Source: SKLM01 sp964514285 (GTDB lineage: Bacteria > Chloroflexota > Anaerolineae > B4-G1). Taken from it: a stretch of 64,000 nt of DNA. Positions 24,594 to 31,814 of this stretch are shown one piece after another. A program made the position numbers and the translations under genes. Location: NCBI GenBank assembly GCA_964514285.1, contig CAZEQC010000001.1:62001-126000 (forward strand), in the 5' to 3' direction. Numbering within the stretch: the first letter of the stretch is position 1; every line of letters begins with the position of its first letter. The notes under the pieces were generated by a model that saw only the letters and a list, made by a program, of their open reading frames with translations, was not told the DNA's origin and searched no databases.

Positions 24594-24977
24594 TTGAAGG
24601 AGAAGACCCCAGGACACTCCGCCCTGATCGCCGTGGTAGGTCCCTGCGCCTCGGGCAAGTCGACGCTTGTGGAAGGCCTGGAGGAGCGAGAGTATAGTGC
24701 TCGCGAGGTGAAGCAAGAACACTCCTACGTTCCTACGATGTGGCAACGCGTCACCAAGCCGGATCTACTAATCTACCTGGACGTCTCTCAAGAGGTGGCC
24801 AGCGAGCGACGGAGCTCCGAGGCTGACGCAGCCTGGTGGGATGCCCTGAATGAGCGGCTTGAGCACGCGCTTCAACACGCAGACCTTTACATCGATACCG
24901 ATGATCTGACCCCGGAAGAGGTGTTGAGGAGAGCACTGTCCTTTGTGGAGCACCAGGGAGAAGGGTCTCACTCGTAG
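24594..24977 (+). CDS. Small P-loop kinase-like protein
   Basis: A 127-residue protein with a Walker A motif (VVGPCASGKSTL near residue 15) and a nucleoside-kinase-like LLIYLDVSQEVASERR segment with Arg pairs resembling a lid. It is shorter than known nucleotide kinases: the middle between Walker A and LLIYLDV is only about 30 residues. It may be a minimal or reduced P-loop protein rather than an active nucleotide kinase. The proposed start is TTG at 24594 after a GGGAG; no ATG is suitable. Substrate unknown. The gene precedes the structured RNA cassette. Confidence 0.6.
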   Translation: MKEKTPGHSALIAVVGPCASGKSTLVEGLEEREYSAREVKQEHSYVPTMWQRVTKPDLLIYLDVSQEVASERRSSEADAAWWDALNERLEHALQHADLYIDTDDLTPEEVLRRALSFVEHQGEGSHS

Positions 24978-24983
24978 GTTCTG

Positions 24984-25012
24984 TTGCGATTTTAACGTCA
25001 TAAAGGTATAAT
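24984..25012 (+). promoter_or_regulatory. Strong promoter of structured RNA / rseP operon
   Basis: TTGCGA (24984-24989), exactly 17 bases, TATAAT (25007-25012). The predicted start near 25018-25020 coincides with the first base of the first hairpin. Confidence 0.7.
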
Positions 25013-25018
25013 TTTGGA

Positions 25019-25155
25019 GCAAGCAGCGATGGAAGAGCGCCTAACAGGTGCTTGCATGAAGCAGACGCCTGTCCAAAGCTGCCGTCTGCTAGGTTACTTG
25101 CTGAACATAGAAGCGAGTGTTTGGAGATGGCGGGCGCGGCGACGCCCGTTTTTTT
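25019..25155 (+). ncRNA. Candidate structured RNA or attenuator before rseP
   Basis: About 137 nt between a strong promoter and an intrinsic terminator. Hairpins seen: GCAAGCA (25019-25025) with TGCTTGC (25049-25055), with an inner GCGCCT-aac-AGGTGC; AGCAGACG (25060-25067) with CGTCTGCT (25083-25090); ACTTGCT (25096-25102) with AGCGAGT (25112-25118, one G-U pair); then the terminator. No convincing small reading frame. It does not show the signatures of SRP RNA, tmRNA, T-box or cobalamin elements. It could be a free small RNA or a terminator-controlled leader of the rseP operon. Confidence 0.6.
25131..25155 (+). terminator. Intrinsic terminator 16 bases before rseP
   Basis: CGGGCG (25131-25136), loop cggcga, CGCCCG (25143-25148), followed by seven T (25149-25155). 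It stands between promoter and start codon, so the operon needs read-through, antitermination or another promoter. Confidence 0.85.
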
Positions 25156-25170
25156 GACTGAGAGAGAGTT

Positions 25171-26481
25171 ATGACCTGGATCAGCATTGTGTTCTGGTTA
25201 GTTGGGACGTTGATCGTTATGCTGGGGCCACTTCTTCTGATTCACGAGCTGGCCCATTTCATCGTGGCGAAGCTGGCCGGCGTTCGCGTCGAGGAATTTG
25301 GTTTTGGCCTTCCGCCGCGACTTCTAAGTCTGTGGCGAGACAAGGGTTACTTGAAGATTAGCAGCACCCGCGTGGAGATTCCGCGCGGTTTTGATCTGGC
25401 ATCCGAGCTGGAAGAGGAAGTCTGGGTGAGGGCTGTCACGCGACGGCGCAAAGACGGGTCCTACGCGCTGGAACGTCTCACTCCCCTCGAGCCCGACGCC
25501 GAAGGCCTGACGGCAAAGCATGAACAGGTGGATGGCAAGGTGCATATGCGCGGTGTGGTCACTGAGCTGGAGCCGGGCACGCTGTACAGCCTCAACCTGC
25601 TCCCTATGGGGGCCTTCGTACGGATGACGGGCGAGGAGGATCCGTCCGAACCCCGCAGCTTGGCGGCGCAACCGAGGGCCCAGCGCGTGGCTGTGATGGC
25701 TGCGGGGCCGGTCGTGAACCTCCTGGCAGCTTTACTGCTGCTCATCGGAGCGCACATGAGCGGCATCCCCATGGATCGCCAGGTGAAGGTGACTCAGGTG
25801 GAACCTGGGACAGCTGCCGCGGAGGCAGGGCTGCAATCTGGAGACGTGATCGTGACTGTGGACGGTGAGCAGATCGATGAGGGTCTGACCGAGCTGAGAA
25901 ACATCATTCGCGCTGCCCCTGGAGAGACGATCAACCTTGAGGTGAAACGGAGCAGAGAACGGCTGTCGCTGAAAGCGACCCCGGAGCGCCGTGACGATCA
26001 TGGCTTCCTGGGCATTATGATGGCTCCATGGCCGCTGAAGCGGTATGGCGTGCTGAACGCTTTCAAGGCAAGCACGGCACAATTAGCTACGATTGCCAAG
26101 CGAACCCTGGAACTTCCTCTGATGCTCATTCGGGGGAGTATCAGCTCGCAGGAGGCTCGTCCGACCAGCGTGGTCGGCATCAGCCAGATCATGACGTTCT
26201 CCCTCCAGCAGAGCATTCAGTGGGGTGTAGCCTCTCCGGCGCTGCAGACGGCAGCGCTCATCAGCCTCGCTCTGGGCCTGACGAATCTGCTTCCTCTGCC
26301 AGCTCTCGACGGAGGGCGTATCCTCTTCGTGCTCATTGAGGCTATTCGAGGGCGGCGAATCCCCCCAGAGAGAGAAGCAGTCATTCATTTCGTTGGGATG
26401 CTCATTCTGGTGGGTCTGATGCTCCTGATCATGCTCCAGGACTTGATCGACCCGATCATACCCTGGTCATTGCTGAAGTGA
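25171..26481 (+). CDS. rseP: Site-2 zinc metalloprotease RseP/RIP (M50)
   Basis: A 436-residue intramembrane protease. Seen: the zinc motif HELAH (H25, E26, H29) in the first membrane helix, FGFGLPPRL after it, a soluble insertion of about 90 residues (60-150), an RVAVMAAGPVVNLLAALLLL helix, one PDZ domain (about 205-285; VEPGTAAAEAGLQSGDVIVTVDGEQI), and the second catalytic motif NLLPLPALDGGRIL near 370. It cleaves membrane-bound anti-sigma factors or similar substrates. The insertion is charged and unusual. The ATG follows GAGAGAG. It is the first gene of a run of seven tightly spaced genes. Confidence 0.93.
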   Translation: MTWISIVFWLVGTLIVMLGPLLLIHELAHFIVAKLAGVRVEEFGFGLPPRLLSLWRDKGYLKISSTRVEIPRGFDLASELEEEVWVRAVTRRRKDGSYALERLTPLEPDAEGLTAKHEQVDGKVHMRGVVTELEPGTLYSLNLLPMGAFVRMTGEEDPSEPRSLAAQPRAQRVAVMAAGPVVNLLAALLLLIGAHMSGIPMDRQVKVTQVEPGTAAAEAGLQSGDVIVTVDGEQIDEGLTELRNIIRAAPGETINLEVKRSRERLSLKATPERRDDHGFLGIMMAPWPLKRYGVLNAFKASTAQLATIAKRTLELPLMLIRGSISSQEARPTSVVGISQIMTFSLQQSIQWGVASPALQTAALISLALGLTNLLPLPALDGGRILFVLIEAIRGRRIPPEREAVIHFVGMLILVGLMLLIMLQDLIDPIIPWSLLK

Positions 26482-27446
26482 GAGAGCTGATAAGGGCTAT
26501 GGACGGACCATTCCAAACTGTGCTCAAGGCGTTGGATGAGAACATCAAGCCAGATCAATCCTTGCTGTATTACCTCTCCGGCCTCGACTCCGAGGAGACG
26601 GAACAAGTGCGTGAGGTCTGGTGGGATCTGTCGGAGGACGTGCGTCGGGGGTTAACCTCCCAACTGGTGAAGATGGCCGAAGCCGACTTCACTCTGGACT
26701 TCGACGCGGTCTTCCGCGTGGCGATGGAGGATGAGAGCCCTGAGGTGCGAAGGATTGCCATCGAGGGCCTGTGGGAGGATCAGGACGTGCGGCTGGTTCC
26801 GCGGCTTGCTGAGTGCCTGCGAGCTGATGAATCGGCGGCGGTACGGGCAGCCGCGGCAGAGTCGCTGGGCCGCTTCGTCCTACTGGGTGAGCTGGAGAAG
26901 ATCCGCCCAAAACCCCGTCACATAGCTTATAAAGCCCTCGTTGAGGCGTGCCGGGAGTGCGGTGAGGATCTCGAGGTGCAGCGGAGAGCTCTGGAGTCGC
27001 TAGCCTATGTGTGCAATGAGACGGTGATCGCCGCGATCCGTGAGGCTTATGCTTCATCCCAGGAGAAGCTGCGGATCAGCGCGGTCTTCGCCATGGGGCG
27101 GAGCGCCGACACCCGCTGGGAACGGGAGGTCCAAGAGGAACTCTTCAGCATCAACCCAGAAATGCGTTATGAGGCAGCCCGCGCGTGTGGAGAGCTACAA
27201 CTCTCCGAAGCGGTGCTGAGATTAGAGGATTTGACAGAGGACACCGACGCCGAGGTGCAGGAAGCCGCGATTTGGGCCTTGGGACAGATCGGAGGCGGCA
27301 AAGCGCGCGAGATCCTTGAGCGCTACCGCCGGGGAAGCGATGAGGTCCTTCGAAAAGCCGCCGAGGCTGCCCTTGAAGCGTTCGAGTTTCTGCATGGTGA
27401 CCTGGAAGATATCTTCGGCAACCCGACGGAAGGTTTCACGCGATAG
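26478..27446 (+). CDS. HEAT-repeat protein
   Basis: A 322-residue soluble alpha-solenoid. Repeats of HEAT / PBS-lyase type are visible from about residue 75 (DESPEVRRIAIEGLWE, DESAAVRAAAAESLGRF, SQEKLRISAVFAMGRS, INPEMRYEAARACGELQ, TDAEVQEAAIWALGQIG, SDEVLRKAAEAALEAFEF). Such proteins serve as scaffolds or modulators of partners, with no catalytic residues. The first 60 residues are non-repeat and acidic. The GTG start overlaps the rseP stop by GTGA; an ATG seven codons later is an alternative. Its coupling to a site-2 protease suggests a regulatory or docking role, by inference only. Confidence 0.85.
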   Translation: MRELIRAMDGPFQTVLKALDENIKPDQSLLYYLSGLDSEETEQVREVWWDLSEDVRRGLTSQLVKMAEADFTLDFDAVFRVAMEDESPEVRRIAIEGLWEDQDVRLVPRLAECLRADESAAVRAAAAESLGRFVLLGELEKIRPKPRHIAYKALVEACRECGEDLEVQRRALESLAYVCNETVIAAIREAYASSQEKLRISAVFAMGRSADTRWEREVQEELFSINPEMRYEAARACGELQLSEAVLRLEDLTEDTDAEVQEAAIWALGQIGGGKAREILERYRRGSDEVLRKAAEAALEAFEFLHGDLEDIFGNPTEGFTR

Positions 27447-27459
27447 GCAGATAAACCTC

Positions 27460-28674
27460 TTGCGCACGTCACGGGCGGATCTGGCAGTTATCGCAGTTCT
27501 ATCAGCATTCGTCACGGCCCTGCTTCTCTCTATCCCTGCCTCGGCGAGCAGCATCAACGTCACGAAAAGCAGCGTTGAGCACAGCTTCGCCCAACACGTG
27601 ACCTTCAGGTTGGAGGCCACGTCCGACGCCAAGATCTCTCGGGTCTATCTCTTCTTTCGTGCCGCGCACGATGAGGAGACCGAGAAGAAGGAAGTAGCCA
27701 TAGAGGAGCCCTCTCGAGAGATCAGCTTGACACACGTCCACGATGTCCGCCGCTATCCTCTGCCGCCGTTTGCGGACATCACCTTCTGGTGGCAGATTGA
27801 GGATGCAGCCGGCAATGAATTGAAGACGGCTCCTGAGCAGTTCACGTATATTGACAACCGCTTTCGCTGGAAGAAGCTCGTGGGTGATCAGGTGACGATT
27901 CACTGGGTCACGGGCCAAGGAGACCCGGTCTTCGCCCAAACAGCGCTCGACATCGCTCAGACAAGCGCGAGAGACATCCAGACAGAACTCCAAGTCCGAA
28001 TCCCAGATCCTCTCGACATCTTCATCTACAACTCGGAGCGGAATCTAGAAGCAGCGATGGTGCTGTCGGGGCGTGACTGGATGGGGGGACAAGCGCATCC
28101 CGAGCTCGGCGTGGTGGTTATGGCTGCGCCAGCGGAGCAAGGGTATAGCTCGCGGATGAAGCGATATCTCCCCCACGAGATCACACACTTGATGATCTAC
28201 GAAATGGTGAAACGGGAGGGATACAGGCGTGTGCCTGAATGGCTAAACGAGGGACTGGCTACGGAAAATGAACAGCTTCCTACCCCAGAATACGCCCTCG
28301 CCTTGGAGAAAGCCCACGATAGTGGAAACCTTCTCCCGTTGGAGGAGCTGTGCGTTCCCTTCTCCCCGGATCCTCGCACGGCTATCCTTTCCTATGCGCA
28401 AAGTGCCAGCGTGGTGGCATTCATACGTGAGACGTACGGAGCTGAGGGCATCCGCAACTTGCTATCCGCCTATGCTAAAGGCGCCAGCTGCAGAAGCGGG
28501 GTAGAAGAGGCCCTGGGCATCAGCTTCAACAAGCTGGAGAGCAGCTGGCAGGTCAGTTTAACACCAGAGGCCGGCTGGCAAGTTCTGATGGATCAGGTGG
28601 GGGTCTGGGTGGGACTGTGGCTGGTGAGCCTGTTAGTAGCCGTGCTTATGATCGGGGGGGCCGGTCAACGCTGA
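27460..28674 (+). CDS. Membrane-anchored MA-type zinc metallopeptidase
   Basis: A 404-residue exported peptidase. After an N-terminal hydrophobic signal (about 8-30) comes an Ig-like domain (30-130), then a gluzincin-type catalytic domain with HEITH (H239, E240, H243) and the downstream zinc-binding E264 in LNEGLATE, as in the peptidase MA family. A C-terminal helix (about 380-400) anchors it in the membrane, catalytic domain outside. The substrate is unknown. The start is uncertain: TTG at 27460 gives a sensible signal peptide, whereas the longer reading overlaps the HEAT gene. It probably works on envelope proteins alongside the upstream site-2 protease. Confidence 0.85.
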   Translation: MRTSRADLAVIAVLSAFVTALLLSIPASASSINVTKSSVEHSFAQHVTFRLEATSDAKISRVYLFFRAAHDEETEKKEVAIEEPSREISLTHVHDVRRYPLPPFADITFWWQIEDAAGNELKTAPEQFTYIDNRFRWKKLVGDQVTIHWVTGQGDPVFAQTALDIAQTSARDIQTELQVRIPDPLDIFIYNSERNLEAAMVLSGRDWMGGQAHPELGVVVMAAPAEQGYSSRMKRYLPHEITHLMIYEMVKREGYRRVPEWLNEGLATENEQLPTPEYALALEKAHDSGNLLPLEELCVPFSPDPRTAILSYAQSASVVAFIRETYGAEGIRNLLSAYAKGASCRSGVEEALGISFNKLESSWQVSLTPEAGWQVLMDQVGVWVGLWLVSLLVAVLMIGGAGQR

Positions 28675-28692
28675 AGGAGAGACATCATTGAG

Positions 28693-29226
28693 ATGAAGGA
28701 TCTGATCGTGCTGGACATAGAGACGCAGTACATAGCCAGTGAGGTAGGCGGCTGGAACCACATTCGTGACATGCAGCTGGCAGTCGCGGTGACGTATCAC
28801 CCCGCTGAGCAAGTTTACCGCACCCACCTGGAGCGCGATGCGAGGCGGCTGGTCGCCACGCTGCGGGAGGCTGATCTTGTGATCGGGTATAACTTGCTCC
28901 GCTTCGACTATGAAGTGCTGCGTCGGTACACGAAGGATCCACTGCTGGATCTACCTACAGTTGATATGCTGGATGTGATTCATCGCAGCCTGGGCCGGCG
29001 GCTCAAGCTGGACAACGTGGCCGCAGCGACGTTAGGGGCAGGGAAGAGCGCCGATGGTCTTCAGGCCGTTCGCTGGTTTCGTCAAGGTCAGGTCCAGAGA
29101 GTGATCGATTACTGCCGGCGTGATGTAGAAGTCACCTGGGACGTCTACGAGTTTGGGCAGCAGCATGGATATGTCAAGTACCATGATCAGCGTTGGCGCC
29201 TGCAGAGAGTGCCCGTGAGATGGTGA
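28693..29226 (+). CDS. RNase H-like DEDDy exonuclease-type protein
   Basis: A 177-residue protein of the ribonuclease H-like 3'-5' exonuclease superfamily (YprB-like). The metal residues are visible: LDIET near residue 8 (motif I), IGYNLLRFDYEVL near 75 (motif II), and YCRRDVEVTWDVY near 143 (motif III, Tyr-x3-Asp). It is a minimal stand-alone domain; family members are often fused to helicases or TPR regions. It probably trims DNA or RNA ends in the cytoplasm. The ATG follows AAGGAGAG by 10 bases. Its stop overlaps the start of the radical SAM gene by 7 bases. Confidence 0.85.
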   Translation: MKDLIVLDIETQYIASEVGGWNHIRDMQLAVAVTYHPAEQVYRTHLERDARRLVATLREADLVIGYNLLRFDYEVLRRYTKDPLLDLPTVDMLDVIHRSLGRRLKLDNVAAATLGAGKSADGLQAVRWFRQGQVQRVIDYCRRDVEVTWDVYEFGQQHGYVKYHDQRWRLQRVPVRW

Positions 29227-30176
29227 GCAAGGCAGGTTTCGAGCCAGCGTATCTGGCTTTGCACCGCTCTGGCGAGCTCAGAGAGCGGGTAGAAGCTGCT
29301 TTCGAGGGTTTGCAGGCCTGCACCCTGTGTGGTCGAGCGTGCGAGGTGGATCGCACGGGAAGGCCGCCCAAAGATGTAGGGGCGTGCCAAACCGGTGAGC
29401 GCGCCAGAGTGGCCAGCTATGGGCCTCATTTCGGGGAGGAGGATCCACTGCGGGGCTATCGGGGATCGGGAACTATCTTCTTCTCGTGGTGCAATCTGAG
29501 CTGCCAATACTGTCAGAACTATGACATTAGCCAGCGGGGCCGTGGTCGAGACGTTGAGCCTGAGGAGCTGACCAGGATGATGCTCTCACTCCAAGAACAG
29601 GGTTGTCACAATGTCAACCTGGTGTCACCGACGCACGTGGTTCCTCCTATCTTAGCCGCGGTGCTGATCGCCGCCGAGGCGGGGCTCCGTCTGCCCTTGG
29701 TCTGGAACACGGGGGGCTACGATTCTCTGGAGGCCTTGAGGTTGCTGGACGGCGTGGTTGACATATGGATGCCAGACATGAAATATGCCGACGCTGCTGT
29801 GGGTCTCAAGTACTCTAAGGTCGAGGCCTACCCGGACGTCAATCAGACGGCGGTGAAGGAGATGCATCGCCAAGTAGGCGACCTGGTCACAGATGAAAGG
29901 GGCATCGCGCAGCGCGGACTATTGGTCCGTCACCTTGTGTTGCCGGAAGGGCTTGCTGGTACGGAGGAGATAGCGTCTTTCCTAGCCGACGAGATTTCAG
30001 CCGATACCTACATCAACATCATGGACCAATACCGTCCATGCTACCAGGCCGGCGATCTGCCCCCTTTGGATCGACCGATCACAAGAGAGGAATACAGGGC
30101 AGCTGTTCGGCAAGCCAGAGAGGCCGGGCTTCATCGCTTCGATCAGCGAGAGCCAAGGTTTTTTCGCAGTTTGTAG
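29220..30176 (+). CDS. Radical SAM protein of the PflX/PflA-like family
   Basis: A 318-residue radical SAM enzyme. The cluster motif is WCNLSCQYCQNYD near residue 93 (C-x3-C-x2-C). Upstream is a further Cys group, CTLCGRACEVDRTG near 31, typical of the COG1313 family (PflX-like, related to pyruvate formate-lyase activating enzymes). Also seen: VWNTGGYDSLEAL and DIWMPDMKYAD, as in that family. No glycyl radical enzyme is encoded in the window, so its substrate is unknown. The ATG at 29220 overlaps the nuclease stop. It is followed closely by acylphosphatase. Confidence 0.88.
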   Translation: MVSKAGFEPAYLALHRSGELRERVEAAFEGLQACTLCGRACEVDRTGRPPKDVGACQTGERARVASYGPHFGEEDPLRGYRGSGTIFFSWCNLSCQYCQNYDISQRGRGRDVEPEELTRMMLSLQEQGCHNVNLVSPTHVVPPILAAVLIAAEAGLRLPLVWNTGGYDSLEALRLLDGVVDIWMPDMKYADAAVGLKYSKVEAYPDVNQTAVKEMHRQVGDLVTDERGIAQRGLLVRHLVLPEGLAGTEEIASFLADEISADTYINIMDQYRPCYQAGDLPPLDRPITREEYRAAVRQAREAGLHRFDQREPRFFRSL

Positions 30177-30207
30177 GCAAGAGAACAAGTAAAGGAGGGC
30201 GACGGTG

Positions 30208-30504
30208 ATGATGGAGCAATCAACGTCCAAGTCTCGTGTGCACGCAACTGTCTACGGGCGCGTTCAAGGGGTCAATTTCCGTTACTACACGACTCGTACA
30301 GCCAGACGACTGGGACTGACCGGCTGGGTGGCCAATCGCCGAGACGGGACTGTTGAGACGATTGCGGAAGGCGATCGCTCTGACTTGGAAGAATTTGTGG
30401 ATTTTGTCCATCGTGGATCGCCAGCCGCAAGGGTGGAGGACGTTGATGTCGAGTGGGAGAGCCCGACGGGCGAGTTTGAAGGCTTCAGGGTGCGGTATCC
30501 ATGA
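30208..30504 (+). CDS. acyP: Acylphosphatase
   Basis: A 98-residue acylphosphatase hydrolysing acyl phosphates. Catalytic residues are visible: the Arg in GRVQGVNFRYY near residue 24 and the Asn in GWVANRRDGTVE near 43. The family fold is complete, ending FEGFRVRYP. Starts at GTG 30205, ATG 30208 or ATG 30211 are possible; GGAGG is 9 bases before 30208. The next gene overlaps by ATGA. Confidence 0.95.
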   Translation: MMEQSTSKSRVHATVYGRVQGVNFRYYTTRTARRLGLTGWVANRRDGTVETIAEGDRSDLEEFVDFVHRGSPAARVEDVDVEWESPTGEFEGFRVRYP

Positions 30505-31739
30505 GAAGCAGTCCCGAACGCCTGGCCTGGGTCGTCCTGTTAAGCTCCTTCTTCATCTGCGTCAGCCTGGCCGTGATGACGCCGCTGACCGCGCGTTGGA
30601 CTATCCGTCACGCGCAGGCGGTGCATCACGTCAGCTTACAGGTGCAAAGAGGGCCCTTGAGCGTCGTGCGTGGGGGCCAAGGTCGACCGGTCTCCGTCGC
30701 TGAGGACAGCGACGACGTGCTGGAGGGAAGCAGGATAAGGGCTCCTAACGCCTCCTCTGGTCGTCTGCTGATCCACCCCTCCGATTCGAAGGGGACGACT
30801 CCGATCGTCACTGTACAGCTATACGATGAGACGGAGATCGTGCTCTCATCGGCGCGGTCGCCCCGATTCGCCGCTAGCCCCCTGCCGCACCAGATTACGC
30901 TGGAGATGGAGGCCGGTCGTGTGCGTATCAACGTCTTCGGAGAGAGCGCCAGGCCGACGACGGTTGCTGTGCACACCACCCACGGCTCTGTCATGCTCAA
31001 AGAAGGGAGCTACGAGGTCAAGATCAACTCGGTGACCGAGACCACCGTGCGCTACGGTCAGGCTGAAATGACCAATAAAGCTGATGAAACCCTTATGCTC
31101 GGGCCTGGGGAGCGAGCCCTGCTGGGCACAATCAGCATCGACGGCCCCCTATCCGCCGCCCGAAATCTGGTGGAAAATGGCAACTTCGAAGAGCCTCTCG
31201 ACACCGGCTGGGAGGTCTATAGCGAGCAAGCGGACCCCAAGCAACCGCCCGGCGAGGCTACCATCACTGTCGCGTCCTTCGGAAACGAGGAACGGCGCGT
31301 CGTCGAATTCTACCGCAACGCCCCCAACCACGCGGAGGTAGGTATCCGGCAGGAGATCGGCTATGACGTGCGTGACTTCTCCTCCCTGGAGCTGCATATG
31401 GCCGTACGCATTGTCAGCGAGAACATCCTGGGATTTGGAGGGTGTGGGATGGAAGGCTCCGAGTGTCCCATCATCGTGCGCCTGGACTACAAGGATATCC
31501 ACGGCAACGACCGCGAGTGGCTCCACGGTGTCTACGTCGGGCAGCCGGCCGACGGCTGGTGGATCCACGGATGGCACGAACGTGTACAGCCGGGAACATG
31601 GCAGCCCTATAACAGCGGGAACCTGATGGAGGAGTTAGCCGAGACGCCACCGGCTTCAATCAAGGGGATAACGATCTACGCATCCGGTCACAGCTTCCAC
31701 GCTATGGTGACGGAGGTGGAGCTAATGGCTCAGGAGTAG
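30501..31739 (+). CDS. FecR-like exported protein with C-terminal carbohydrate-binding-like domain
   Basis: A 412-residue protein with an N-terminal membrane helix (about 8-30) that anchors it with the bulk outside. Residues about 45-215 resemble a FecR-type domain (VQRGPLSVVRGGQGRPVSV, repeated glycine-rich strands, MLGPGERALLG). Residues about 225-410 resemble a jelly-roll carbohydrate-binding module (NLVENGNFEEPLDTGWEVYSEQ). No FecA or ECF sigma partner is seen. It is the last gene of the run starting at rseP and is followed by a strong terminator. The role is unknown: likely a surface sensor or wall-associated protein. Confidence 0.75.
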   Translation: MRSSPERLAWVVLLSSFFICVSLAVMTPLTARWTIRHAQAVHHVSLQVQRGPLSVVRGGQGRPVSVAEDSDDVLEGSRIRAPNASSGRLLIHPSDSKGTTPIVTVQLYDETEIVLSSARSPRFAASPLPHQITLEMEAGRVRINVFGESARPTTVAVHTTHGSVMLKEGSYEVKINSVTETTVRYGQAEMTNKADETLMLGPGERALLGTISIDGPLSAARNLVENGNFEEPLDTGWEVYSEQADPKQPPGEATITVASFGNEERRVVEFYRNAPNHAEVGIRQEIGYDVRDFSSLELHMAVRIVSENILGFGGCGMEGSECPIIVRLDYKDIHGNDREWLHGVYVGQPADGWWIHGWHERVQPGTWQPYNSGNLMEELAETPPASIKGITIYASGHSFHAMVTEVELMAQE

Positions 31740-31761
31740 CGACTCATGGAACAAACGGTTG

Positions 31762-31791
31762 AGAAGCCCCCATAGGAATATGGGGGCTTCT
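31762..31791. terminator. Bidirectional terminator
   Basis: AGAAGCCCCCATA (31762-31774), loop ggaa, TATGGGGGCTTCT (31779-31791): a perfect 13 bp stem between the convergent FecR-like and glycosidase-like genes. Short T-runs within each arm suit both directions. Confidence 0.75.
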
Positions 31792-31814
31792 GCATGAGCC
31801 AAGTCTGGGTCAGG

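Noticed and set aside
25019..25155. Signal recognition particle RNA or 6S RNA
   Set aside because: No GGAAGGAAGCAGCC-type SRP loop, and the structure is a row of hairpins rather than the long bulged rod of 6S RNA.
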